Shown here piece by piece: positions 34,368-45,740 of a DNA stretch of 64,000 bases. This DNA is from Diphasiastrum complanatum. Its lineage: Eukaryota; Streptophyta; Lycopodiopsida; Lycopodiales; Lycopodiaceae. The translations under genes and the position numbers were made by a program. Location of the stretch: NCBI GenBank assembly GCA_029204225.1, contig CM055106.1:51407325-51471324 (forward strand). The letters run 5' to 3'. Positions within the stretch are counted from its first letter, which is position 1, and each line of letters opens with the position of its first letter. The notes under the pieces are model-generated. The model was not told the DNA's origin and ran no database searches. It was given only the letters and a program-made list of their open reading frames with translations.

Positions 34368-37300
34368 CTAGCTTGGTTCAATCATTGCTTTACTAATCAC
34401 TCCAAGTGATGATCTGAACTTCATAAAAGGTGTCTTTTGAAGTGGTTTAGTAAGTAGATCAGCTACACATTCATTGCTTGGAACATGCTCCAAAGCAATC
34501 TCCTTGGCTTGCACCATTTCTCTCACAAAGTGATGGCATATCTCAATGTGCTTAGATCTTGCATGGAAGATTGGGTTAGATGCAAGGTGTTGGGCTGATA
34601 TATTGTCATTGTAGATGATTGGTGCCTCCTCTGAATCCATGATCTTTAGTTCCACCAATAATCTCTTGATCCAAAGTACCTCCTTTGTAGTGGTTGTCAA
34701 AGCTTTGTACTCGGCCTCGGTTGAAGATAGAGATATAGTTTCTTGCGTTTTTGAAAGCCATGAAACCACACCTTCTCCTATGAAAGTTGAATAGGCACTT
34801 GTTGATTTCCTATCCCTCTTGTCCCCTGCAAAATTTGAATCACTAAATGCATGAAGGTTAATCACATCTCCTCTATATAGAATCCCAAAATCCAATGTAC
34901 CTGAGATGTATCTTAGAATCCTCTTAGCCTTTTTCCAATGGATATTCAATGGCTTTTGCATGGATTGGCTCAACCTACATACACTAAAGCTAAGATCTGG
35001 TCTAGTTATAGTGATCCACATTAAGGAACCTATAAGTTGCCTAAACAAAGTGATGTCCATGAAGGATCTTTCATCATCTTCATTTGGCACTTTTACATCT
35101 TGCTCCATTGGTGTGTCAATACTTTTGCATACTTCTATCTTAAACTTCTTCATAAGACTTTGAGCATAGTTTACTTGACTTATAAAGATAAAATCAGACC
35201 CTCTAAGTACTTCTATGCCTAAGATGAAGTGAAGACACCCTAGATCTACCATCTTGAACTCTAAGGATAGATCTATCTTGATTTTTTCAATACCATCAAC
35301 ACTATTTCCACTAATGATGATGTCATCTACATAAATGAGTAAAAGTACAATACCAACATCATCAAACTTAATGTAAAGAGTGGGATCATATTCACTTTGA
35401 ACAAAAGAAAGTGAAATAAGATAGCAATGTAGTCTTGAATTCCAAGATCTCGAGGCTTGCTTCAAGCCATAGATGCTTCTTTGGAGACGGCATACTTTGT
35501 TCTCCATTCCATGCTTGATGAACCCTTGTGGCTGTTCCATATAGATATCCTCTTCCAAAAAACCATTCAAGAAAGCATTAGAGACATCCATTTGACATAG
35601 AATCCATCCAAAATGTGATGCAAGTGCAATGATTAGTCTTATTGTGACCATCTTGGCCACGGGTGCAAAAGTTTCCTCATAGTCTATCCCTCTCTCTTGA
35701 GCATAACCTTTTGCAACTAATCTTGCTTTATGTTTGTTAACACTCCCATTTGCATTCAACTTAAGCTTGAAGACCCACCTGCATCCTATTACATTCCTTT
35801 GAGGTCTCTCAACAAGCAACCAAGTTTCATTCTCAATCAAGGCATCATACTCATCCAACATAGCTTTATATCATTCTTTGGAGTTCAATGCATCTTCAAC
35901 ATTAGACGGTTATTCAAAACTAGATAAAGCATAAGAAGTGGATGAGATACCCTCAACTTGCTGTCCTTTGCCTTGATATGTGAGCCTTGATGGCTCCACT
36001 TTTGCCCTTGAAGATCTCCTTGGTGTGATAGGTGGGTTTGGTGCTTGCTCCTCCATGAGCTCCTCCTCAAAACCAAGATCTTGCTCCTCGGCCATCTTCT
36101 TCTTGATTGTTGGAGCACTTGAGCCTTCTTCAAGCATATGTATATGATGTTCATCAAAGATGACATCCCTTGAAACAACAAATTTGTTCAAGGATGGGAG
36201 ATAGACTTTGTAGCCCTTGCTTGAGCTTGCATATCCAAGCATGATCCCTCTTGTGGAAGATGGATCCTCCTTGGTTCTTGTTTCCAATGGCACATGCACA
36301 TAACATATACACCCAAAAACTTTCAAGTGATTAAGATTGGGTTTCTTTCCATACAACATCTCATAAGGAGTTTTGCCTTCAATGGCTTTGCAAGACACCC
36401 TATTCATCAAGTAGTTTGCACATACAAGAGACTCACCCCAAAAGGATTTGGGCAAACAAGCATCTAATCTTAAAGCCTTAGAACATTCACATAATGTTCT
36501 ATTCCTTCTTTCAGCAACTCCATTTTGTTGAGGAGTGTAAGGACAAGAAGTCTCTTTCTTGATCCCTTCCTCCTCACAAAAGGCCTTGAACTCATTGGAG
36601 ATGAATTCTCCACCATTGTCACTTCTAAGAATCTTGATGCTATGATTATGATGCTTTTCCACAAACAACTTGAACTTTACAAAAGTATCAAATACTTGAG
36701 ACTTGAAGGAAAGTAAGAACACCCAACAATATCTTGAGTAGTCATCAATTAAGGTTAAAAACATGGATGAACCTCCATTAGATTTGGTGCTAGCAATGTG
36801 CACATCCGAGTGTATGAGTTCAAGAGGATGAGATGACTTTGTGATGGAGTTAGGAAACACCTTCTTATGTGCCTTGGATAAGGCACAAGCTTCACAAACC
36901 TTGTCTTCCTTCCCAATAGACCTTGGTAGGCCTAAAGCATACTCCTCCTTGATCATAGCCTCCATGGAACCCGACTTGACATGTCCAAGTCTTTTGTGCC
37001 ATAAAGTAAAGGTAGATATCTTGCTCTTCTCGGCCAACATGACAACATTAGTATCCACAAATGCATCCAGCTTATAAAGTTTGCCAAGTCTAGTGCCCTT
37101 AGCCACTATCTTACCCTTCTTCTTGATGAAACATTCATTTGAAGCAAAGTCAACATTGAAACCATTGTCTACCATTTGGCCAACACTTAGTAGATTCTTT
37201 GTTATTGTAGGAATGTACAAAACACCTTCTATGTTGATCTTTTTGGAAGATCCTAAGCAAAGGGGAATGCTACCAACTCCTTCAATCTTACAAGCTTCAT

Positions 37301-38336
37301 CATTTGCTGTATAGATAGACTTTATAGGTCCATCATAAGATAAGAGAGAAGAGAAAAACTCCCTTTTACTAGTCATGTGTGAACTAGCACCCGAGTCAAT
37401 CCACCAAGGATCTTCTCCTTTGAAGCTTGTTGAAGAAAATATGGACATCATGAGAGAGTCATCATGTGAACTCTCCTCCTCCTCCTCTTTGCTCATGTTG
37501 GCTTGGCTTTGATCTTGCTTCCTCTTGAAGCATTCCGAGGCATAATGCCCCATCTTGCTACAATAGTAGCACTTCACCTTTGATTTGTCCTTCTTGACTT
37601 TGGTGGTTGATGGAGATGTCTTTGAGGGTCCTTCTTGATCCTCAAGCTTTGTAGACTTCTTGAATGTTGATCCTTTGCCTTTGGACTTGCCTTTGCCTTT
37701 GGTGAAGAGAGCTTGGTCATCTCCACCTTGGATGGAAAGCCTATCCATCCTCTCTTGCATTTGGCTCCTTCTTGATTCCTCGGCCATGAGTGTGCCTTGG
37801 AGTTCTTCAAGTATGGGTAGCTTACCCATAATTGCATATCCCTGAACCAAATTGTCAAATTCAAAGCTTAGTCCATTCAATATGAGTTGAACAAGCTCTT
37901 CATCCTTGATAGGGTCACCTATAAAGGCTAGCTCTTTGTTCAATTCCTTTACTCTTAGGACAAAAGTATGTGCACTCTCTCCTTTCTTTTGATAGCTTCT
38001 ATAGATTTGATTCTTCAAAGCTAACATTCTAGTTTGGTTCTTGGATTCATAGACCTTTTGCAAAGTCTCCCAAGCATCTTGAGCTGAAGTGCAATCTCCT
38101 ACCTCTCTTAAGAGTTCATTTGCAACATTCATTTTTATGCAATGTAGTGCAACATTGCACCTCTTGATGTATTTGGCTTTTTCTTGAGGATGAATAGGTT
38201 CACCCTCCTTACCATTTACAATTTCCATCAGATCTTGCATGATCATGATAGATTCCATTCTAACTTTCCATATGGAATAGTTAGTTTTGTTGAGCCTTTC
38301 ATTAGTATCCAAAAGATATGCATTTATAGATGCCAT
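34368..38336 (-). pseudogene. gag-pol of the intact Copia, interrupted by two nonsense codons
   Basis: One frame starts at ATG 38336 (MASINAYLLDTNERLNKTNY). Gag of the UBN2 type covers residues about 1-240, with the zinc knuckle CYYCSKMGHYASEC near 253. The protease WWIDSGASSHM is near 310, and the integrase zinc domain HKRLGH...CEACALSKAH near 442-475. The integrase core has LIDDYSRYCWV, DNGGEF and GVAERRNRT. RT has GCRWVFKLK, YGLKQASRSWNSRLH and YVDDIIISGN. RNase H has SDSNFAGD and SSTEAEY. The frame is continuous except for TAA at 35910-35912 and a TGA about 45 bases further on (a Trp codon in relatives), in the integrase-RT linker. These are point changes rather than frameshifts. Confidence 0.95.
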
Positions 38337-39108
38337 CTAGTCTCCTAATCAAGGACTTGACACAAATGAAGGTTACCTTATCCCACTTCTTAGGGACCTG
38401 AAAAGATCAGTAATAGACTTCCTATAAAGATCTAAGAATGATCTCTAACAAAATCAAATCATAGAATACTAGAAACAATGCACTTGCTTGATTGAAGTAG
38501 ACAATACTAGTAGAATTGCCCCTCTTTCTATAAAGAACATTAAAGCTTCCAAATGATCTGATCAAGAGTGAATTTCAGCAACCTAATATACTTCCAAAAT
38601 CACTTGTAAAAGATCTAAATGGAACTTAATGAGGATGCAACACAATCTACTATCCAATCACAAGCAAAAAATGATCAAAATTGATGAAAAATTGATCTAA
38701 TTTGGTGCATAAGTCAAGCAATGGTTGGACTGAACCTAAATCACTTTAGGAGGTGTCTACTACACCTTAGAACAGCCTTGAAGAGTCCCCAAAACTCTGA
38801 TCTTTCCTCTCCTTGAATGCTAGAAAGCCTCCTCTATGAAATCACCTCCAAAACTTGCTTAGAAATCAATGCTTGGAGCAAGCAAAACTTGCTATCTTGG
38901 TAATGTGAATTGAATTCAACTTTGCCTCTGGTTTTAGACACCTAAACACCTGAAAATGAAGTCACACAACACCAATCTCCAATGTATTTGACTCACTTTG
39001 AGTTCTAGAATCAATACTAGATGCTAAGATCCAATCTACACAAGATTTAGATCAAAAATTGTGATCAAATTGAATGAAAACCAAGGATTTAGCTCATTTC
39101 AGCCTTTA

Positions 39109-39121
39109 GGCTCTGATACCA
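39109..39121 (-). other. Primer-binding site of the intact Copia
   Basis: The minus strand reads TGGTATCAGAGCC directly next to the 5' LTR, complementary to the 3' end of initiator tRNA-Met as in most plant Copia elements. Confidence 0.9.
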
Positions 39122-39803
39122 TGTAAAAATTACAGCAAATAAGGATCCTAAAACACTTGAAATGATGAGGGAAATAATAGATTATGATTTCATAAGATTA
39201 GCACAAGTTGAACCATCAAAATCCATCAAAAATCTATGCTTGAACCTCACTAAATGGCCCAAATCCTTGAAGAAGGCTTCACACGTGTGAAAGTACGGCC
39301 TCCCACAGTCTGAGTACTGTACACCAGACCTACATTCAATCCTATAATCATTAGTAATCACAAGTACTCAAACAATTATGAACATAGAGAGCAATTGCAC
39401 CATTATGAGAGAAAAAACATGAAATTGCTTGATTGATTTTGGTGAGATATCATCACCTATATATACATGATCCATCACGGTTTTGGGCAGGTATGAGTAG
39501 CCCTAAACCTATCCCTAATGCTAATTTTGGTGGATCTTTCATCCCTACCAAGTTAGGGTTGGAATCTTGGAGATCCCTCAACAATGCAAAAATTACCAAA
39601 AATAGCTCCTATTTTTTCTCCCTTGTATCTAAGCATAATTTGGACTCATTCCAAAGGTTCTAACACTTAGGTCTACTTGAGAACATCCTTATGAATGGAA
39701 TCCTATGCTATTTGGCACGTGTGACAAGCCACATCATGACCATCTAACTATTTACAAGTCATATGACCAAAACTAGTCAAGCTAGAATTGTGAATTTTTA
39801 ACA
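39122..39803 (-). repeat. 5' LTR of the intact Copia
   Basis: 682 bp, eight substitutions from the 3' LTR. CACACGTGTG at 39280-39289. It is followed by CTTAG at 39804-39808. Confidence 0.95.
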
Positions 39804-39808
39804 CTTAG

Positions 39809-40651
39809 CGCTGATACCATGATAAAATTTCAGTTTTAGGACATTAATGATTGTACTTAACAATCATAGAGAGTTATTGGTTGCTTAATCAATGGATCTA
39901 TCATGTTCTACACTTTAGATCTTGATCTAGATTCACTACACTTAGATTTAAGCAAGAGCAATGGATCAAAACTTCATAAACTAGTAAGAGCGGCCTCACA
40001 CGTGTGGAGTACTGTCCACTGTACAGCCTGCACCTGAAACAACAAGTACATTGGTTCTAGATAGCACTCATTCAATAAAATCACAATTCTATTGACTAGA
40101 AATCTCAAAAAAGTGTAGAATGCAAAAGTCTCATCAATCTCATTAGCAAAATGATGATCCTTTTATAGATCAAGTACATCCACGAGTCTAATACAGTCTA
40201 GCAGGTCTTCACACGTGTGAAGAGTGCCACATCACTCAGATCTATCCATTTGATCCATCTTTGATTCTTATCCAAAGTTGACCTTCTAGAATATGGCTAA
40301 AATCCAAAGAGCTAGTCTCCTAAAATATAAGAATATTTCCTACAAAATAAGATCTAAGGAAAATGGTCAACTCTTATCTTCTAGAAATATATACACACGT
40401 GTGAACATCCACTTGCCATGTGGGAGCATTTACTCATGCACATGCAAGGATAAGCTGATTTCTAGATGACTAGTCAACTTGACTAAAAACTAGTCATATC
40501 ATGTTCACACTTAACTTGATTGATACAAAATCAAAATAGATATTTACAAGTATGGAAAGTACTTTCTTTCACACGTGGGAACATGCTCCACACGTGTGAA
40601 ATCAGATCATGAACATTGTACTTCTGATTGATCTTTAGTGACAATTTTCAA
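39809..40651 (-). repeat. Primer-binding site and 5' LTR of an older Copia
   Basis: GCGCTGATACCA (39808-39819) is a primer-site complement with one change, followed by an LTR-type start TGATAAAATT (39820) and a likely end TTTTCAACA near 40651. It contains four perfect CACACGTGTG palindromes (39997, 40210, 40394, 40589) and one variant (40570). Its interior is displaced to the left of the young Copia. Confidence 0.65.
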
Positions 40652-41800
40652 CATAGATGAGTGCCCAATTCACAATAAAAAATGCAGATTTGTTGATTTT
40701 TAGTTTGCATTTATTTTTTTTTCTTTTGTTAAATATTTTTGACGATTCGGAAGCTAGCCCTTCTATTTCTGAAGCTGCTTCCTCTAGTAGTACAAAGTCT
40801 GAAAAGTCAAAGATTGTAGATATAGATATTTTTTTTTATTGATACGAACGTTAATTTAGATGATTGTTCATATTTTGATCCTGCTCCAAATAGGGCATCG
40901 TTTATAGGCCCTATAACACCCACTACCCTTTCTCCTTATGATAAATCTTTAATCACTTTGCCTACTTATAATATAGATAATAATTCTTTTTTGACAATAT
41001 CGGATATATTGGATCTTTTTTATTTCACTGAAGCTGAGACTCTTTGCATTTTGAACAAAGAGCTTGATGAATTTTCGGATATAATTGATTTTGATGCTGA
41101 TGATCTTCTCCTTGGTGTTGACCATGTACATAATGATAAGTTTTATTCAAGGAAAGATTGCTTGAAAATGGCTATGGAGGAAATGCGCGACAAAGAAGAT
41201 GATCTACCTTATGAGGAGGAGTTTCTTATAATCCAAAGTCAACTTGGTTATCCACAACCAACTGTCGATTCACCAACAATATTGACATCGAAAGGTGGAC
41301 ATAATATTGATGGAGAGATAGTAATCAGAGAAGACAAAGCCAAATGCGTAAGTTTTTGTATCTTATTATGTACTAGTAGATTCGTTATGTCAGATTATAT
41401 ACTAGAGCTTACTTTGTTTTTCTTCATTTTAGGAAACATTTTTTCTTGATGATTTCGCAATTCGTCGAGGAGGGCAGAGATCTTTAGCTAAAGAATTTTC
41501 AAGAGCTCATGCACTGGGGCACTATCTGAAGTTCTTCAAGAATAATGAGATAAGTGTTTCCCATTCAAAGTTTCATCAACATGGTGAGACTATGATTATG
41601 GCAATCAATGCATTGTCTCATTTTCTTGGAGGACATAATTTTAATAAGGTGCATAAAGTAATTTCTGTAAAGAAAACTATTGCGGTTAAAATTTTAGGAT
41701 ATGGACCAGTGAATTCCCTGCTCAAATCATCTCATTTTGCATTGTATGCTGCTTACGTTGATCTGAGTAAGCATGAAAACTATGATCTATTGCCTATTGG
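40652..41800 (+). pseudogene. Gene 2, copy 3 (most complete 5' part)
   Basis: Plus strand. A Ser/Glu-rich start (40740-40840) is followed by a one-base shift in the T run near 40829-40838. An acidic block includes DEFSDIIDFDADDLLLGVDH and a YEEEFLIIQSQLG stretch, up to 41347. A GT-AG intron spans 41348-41432 (85 bp), then an exon to 41650 has FLDDFAIRRGGQR and HYLKFFKNNEISVSHSKFHQ. The second intron's acceptor is CATTTTGCAT where copy 2 has CATTTTGCAG, so the site is lost. The block around DIIDF and EEEF matches copy 1 at 20.8-21.4 kb. An older Copia LTR truncates the 5' side. Confidence 0.65.
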
Positions 41801-42243
41801 CTTGTATAAATTTGCATGCTTTTTGAAAAATTTTATAATCCGTCGATTTTGTATTATGACGAATTTGGATTCTTCTGTGAAACCATTGGTAAAGTTGCAG
41901 TATATAGCTAGTTTTTGTGCTAGTCCCACCATGTTGTGTACTTTTATGAAATGCCACTCTTGCTTGCCAATGAGATTTTTCCATTCCTTGCGATGACCAT
42001 ATGCTAAGACTTCCACTATTTCTTGCAAAGAATGTCGAATGATGTCATAATCAGTACCAAAAGTATCTAATTTAATGGCACATATTTGTCTATAGTAGTG
42101 TAACATCAAAATCTTACCATATACTGTGTTATATGATCAACACCCCATGCACTTTGAACTGCATCCACAAATTCACTGGTTGTTTTTTGAATCATTTGTA
42201 CATCAATATTTAAAAATTTATCTTTTTTCAAGTATTTCACCAT
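41213..42243. repeat. Inverted duplication, right copy
   Basis: Reverse-complement match to 28328-29517, lacking about 150 bp at the gene X/gene 2 junction. The right edge joins a Copia gag at CATGG (about 42239-42243). Confidence 0.85.
41780..42243 (-). pseudogene. Gene X, copy 2 (3' end only)
   Basis: The minus strand is homologous to 28328-28800: YLKKDKF, then GCATGGGGTGTTGATC without the extra G of copy 1, then DIIRHSLQEIVEVLAYGHRKEWK. The end is open in two frames, as in copy 1; the second frame reads STQHGGTSTKTSY...QWFHRRIQIRHN. Either could be the real one. Confidence 0.5.
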
Positions 42244-42632
42244 GGCCGATCTGGGTATCCATAATGTTCAGGATGATCAACGCGAAAGCCTTTCCATCCT
42301 TCAGCTTCCATCTGGTGATTGCTGCGTCATCTGCTTTGGGTTTCCCTTCTGCATCTGTAACAATGTCATACAATTCTTTAGCCATTATTAGTACAATTTT
42401 CATCTTAAATTTCCACAGATGGTAATTGGCTCCATCAAGCTTGTCCATAATGGGACTAGTTTTCCCTTGGAAATCCATGTGGAAGATTAGTCTAAGTGAT
42501 AGGAAAAACTATCACTGACTTAAGTATGGAAATCTGGTATTGAATTACAAAACAAAAAGACAATTACTCTATCGGCTAGTAGAGTCTTGTGCTATGGAAG
42601 CTTATCAGGCTACGAAAATTGCTCTGATACCA
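42244..42632 (-). pseudogene. Copia gag N-terminus with leader and primer-binding site
   Basis: ATG 42478 starts MDFQGKTSPIMDKLDGANYH and LWKFKMKIVLIMAKELYDIV (UBN2 gag start), ending at LIILNIMDTQIGH, where it meets gene X. The primer-site complement GCTCTGATACCA lies at 42621-42632. Confidence 0.85.
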
Positions 42633-43220
42633 TGTTGGAGAAAGAGGGTGTGTGAGTGTGAGAAACTAAAATAGCTCAAAAAAGAAAACGAACTCGAACA
42701 AAAAGTGTTTGTGCGCAGCAGAATGAGCTATATTACTCTTTCTCTAAGCATGACTACGCCTATCAGAAACGAACAGAACGTTAGTGATAGAAATCATGGT
42801 CGCTCTGATTACATAGCCAAACATTAACAAAATATCAGAGGAATAATTTGTCGCGAACTGCTAGACAAATAATTAGTCACGAATGATTCGCAAAGAGCTA
42901 GACTGAGCTCGACTGATAATCAGTCGTGAAAGGCAAGTCTAAATATTAGTCGTCAACAACTAGACTAATAAAAATTTGCTAAGAACAGATTACCAGATTG
43001 AGCAACAAGAGAGTCAGACAGAAGAAAAGCATAGCAGTATCGACACAAACCTGAACGCAAAATAACATAGCTGTTATCAGATTAAGTATAGCAAAATATA
43101 CATGTCAATAATGTTGTGGAATACAAGACAATAGCGGACGAAACCGCGTGCTCTACAAAGCTAATTCAATCTGTAAATGGAATGAATCTACTACTGACAA
43201 TACAAAAGAATCAATGCGCA
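42633..43220 (-). repeat. Copia 5' LTR (outer end uncertain)
   Basis: It begins TGTTGGAGAAAGAGGG directly after the primer-site complement. Repeated (C/T)GCGAA and TAGAC...TAATTAGTC phrases occur. The end cannot be fixed without a second copy. Confidence 0.5.
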
Positions 43221-44129
43221 AGACATCTACTTCGTCTATCTTTGATAAGTTTTTGATGCTATTATTTTACACATACACCTTTTGAATACGCAAGTGGTAT
43301 TCAATGATATACACAATTTTACAAGTGTGCAGATGAAGAAAGTACAAAGTGGATGTGCTATTTGTAGGAGATCATGGGTGGCTGCTATCGTTGTCAAATC
43401 TGTTGGCACAGTTGCATGGGATGAGCGTGAAAAAGTCACGACGTCAGCCTTTGCGAAAATGAACTTTGGTGAAGATGCGAAAAATGCGACACTTTGACGA
43501 AATGCCTTAGGATTTGATTTACAGGGTGCCTTCGCTTTTCCTAGGGAACCTTCGGCATCTTGTAAGGTAGTTTCATCTTTTTCGCCTATCACAAATCACG
43601 TGTAAAAACACAGTGTCACGTTTTTCGCCTTTTTTGCCTGTGGAAATTTATTTGTATTTATGCAGACAGCCGAGTTTTTTGCCTGTCTTATTTTACATGT
43701 AAATATGCAGACTGTACGACAACTCGAGTAAGCACCATGAATGGAGGCAGATTAAAATAGGATTTAGGAGAGTGGAAGAGATAAATCCAACAAGAAGTTG
43801 TTCCAATAGCATGTTGACATGTGGCATGTGACCACCAACTCGCACATGTGATAGTACAGATGAATCAAAGAAGTACGCATGTCATCCACCTCACACGTGT
43901 GGGGTGAAATCTATATACTGCATAAGCTTGTTTTATTTTCTTCATTTTTTTCTCTCAATTTTTGCAATATCTTCATTCTCAATTGACCTCCTTCTGACGT
44001 GCCCCTATGCAATTTGCATAGAAGCAATATTTGTCCTGAAATTCACTATATTGGTTTTGTGCATGCCGTCCCTTTATGATAATTCGATCTCGCTTGCACA
44101 TAACTGATATACAACATTGGTAATGGCCT
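43221..44129. other. Gene-free region
   Basis: No coding similarity. It contains CACACGTGTG at 43892-43901 and several TTCGCC or GCGAAA words resembling retrotransposon leader text (for example GGGTGCCTTCGCTTTTCC near 43526), so it is probably decayed element DNA. Confidence 0.45.
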
Positions 44130-44590
44130 CATCTTCTAGTTTCAATAGGGACTCTATAGACATTGTCCACATAAGTCAGTGTGGACCAGCAACACCACCA
44201 CGCTTAAACTTCTCACGATGCTACTTCCCATACACACATGACTCGCAAATCATCTTCAAGTGATTTTCCATTATAGAAAATCATTTTACCATTTTCAACT
44301 TCCTCATCAAAATGAGGCTTCCCAGGTTCAAATGACCAAGCCTTTGATGCCATAGATCAGTTTGCGATAGAATGGAGATAAGTTCATGTTGCCTTTTAAT
44401 TATAGGATTCAACTTGTAAAGTTTTTGTCTTGGGCTCTCTTGTACCATCCGCAATGATTTTGAACTTTTGGTTCATGTCTTTTACAGAGCAATAATCATG
44501 CACAAATTCCTGATTCACTTTTTGATCGACTTCATCTTCTTCACTTGGTTGTACCCTCCGTGCCCTCTTTTGGCACGATCTCACTCAATT
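44130..44590 (-). pseudogene. Copia protease/integrase zinc-domain fragment
   Basis: The minus strand gives KLYKLNPII, LISILSQTDLWHQRLGHLN and CESCVYGK, the HHCC region of Copia integrase, with stops. Gag is missing between it and the leader to the right. Confidence 0.75.
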
Positions 44591-44995
44591 TTTAAGCAAT
44601 TTCAATGCATTTTGAGGCCCAGACCAAGGTCACCCTACCAGTTATGAGCCCGTAGAGCCTTCAATTGCCAAAATTCATGGAGAAATGGTGAGATAAGGCA
44701 AACTTTAGAAAGTGACTTTTTTCACTTATTTTTTGGAGAACCTATAGGTTGACTGATAAGGTTCAATTCTCTAACTAAAAGCACGAACTTTCTTCATTAT
44801 TGTGAAGTGTCCTAGAATAGCTATTTCTTTGTCCTTACGACATCCAGAATGGTGCACGGACAGTGAAATTATGGTCAATTTTATGAAAAAGCCATAATCC
44901 TCGCTCGGTCTTTTCCAAGAAGTAACCCTCGAAAATGGTTTTTTCTGATGGTCTCTTTAATGGCTACTCTACATTGTGTATAATCCTTGTCCAGC
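44591..44995 (-). other. Copia leader-like sequence
   Basis: Non-coding, between the integrase fragment and a primer-site complement GCTCTGATAC at about 44995-45004. Confidence 0.45.
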
Positions 44996-45190
44996 TCTGA
45001 TACGAAGCACTCTTCCACCACAAGTTCACAAAACAACTATGTTTTTCAAAACCAAAAATAATGTACATATTTTGAGCGTTTACTTTGGCAACCCATGCAT
45101 GGCCCAGGTTCCTATTGGCAAGGTCAATTGGTTTTAATCCACTAACCGGACCCATAGTATAGTAGCACATTAGTTCACTTTTATTCTAAC
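44996..45190 (-). repeat. Copia LTR (family of 19537-19808)
   Basis: It follows the primer-site complement. It shares GGCAACCCATGCATGGCCCAGGT-type text and the end TTTTATTCTAAC with 19537-19808 and, inverted, with 62909-63170. Confidence 0.65.
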
Positions 45191-45374
45191 TACAATACCA
45201 TCAACCCATGCCATAGTCCTCCCCCCAATAAATTTTGGAAAACACTAGAGCAACTATTGACTCAAATACTAAAATCTCTTTCACCACGCCTTCAAGCAAC
45301 TAATCAAGATTGTTGTTAGCCACACCAAGGGGTGTTTCCAAGACAAACACAAGGAGCTCAACAATATCAACTCA

Positions 45375-45400
45375 CCCCCCCCCCCCCCCCCCCCCCCCCC
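45375..45400. repeat. 26-base cytosine homopolymer
   Basis: Uninterrupted C run read directly. Exact length is often unreliable in assemblies. Confidence 0.8.
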
Positions 45401-45740
45401 GTCCCCTTTTCGCCACCCCCATATAGTGTTGACACAAATGAAACATTTATTAATGTAGTTACTTTTCCATGGTTCTAATATGGATAACAATCATATGCAT
45501 TATAACCAATTGCATATGTATTTAACCTACACTAGCCTCAAGTAATATGCTTATTTGAGTCAAACGATGTGGCAACATGGAATATACATATTGCTAGAAG
45601 GGGTCTCCTAGAACCGGTGATCTCATATGTACTGTAAGCTAAATTGTTGACAACTACAGTTTATATATGTTGTTGGTTGCATAAAAAAAATTGTCCGATG
45701 CAAGAGAGCTTTGCAACAAGTACACATTCATTTTTATCAT

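Larger units (their letters stand above)
33672..39803 (-). mobile_element. Complete Ty1/Copia retrotransposon, young insertion
   Basis: 682-bp LTRs at 33672-34353 and 39122-39803 (TGTAAAAATT...AATTTTTAACA) are flanked by 5-bp duplications CTTAG. The primer-binding complement lies directly inside the 5' LTR (39109-39121). One minus-strand gag-pol frame fills the interior. By manual comparison the LTRs differ at 8 of 682 positions (about 1.2%), so this is the youngest datable insertion in the window. Two in-frame stops prevent a full polyprotein. It landed immediately beside the primer-binding complement of an older Copia (39809-39819). Confidence 0.97.

Noticed and set aside
29524-42632. A single Copia split by the inversion, whose halves rejoin perfectly
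   Set aside because: The gag halves overlap by about 12 residues with different sequence (LIILNIMD versus INLSVRD), so they are not exact halves of one copy. The inversion idea is kept only as a hypothesis.
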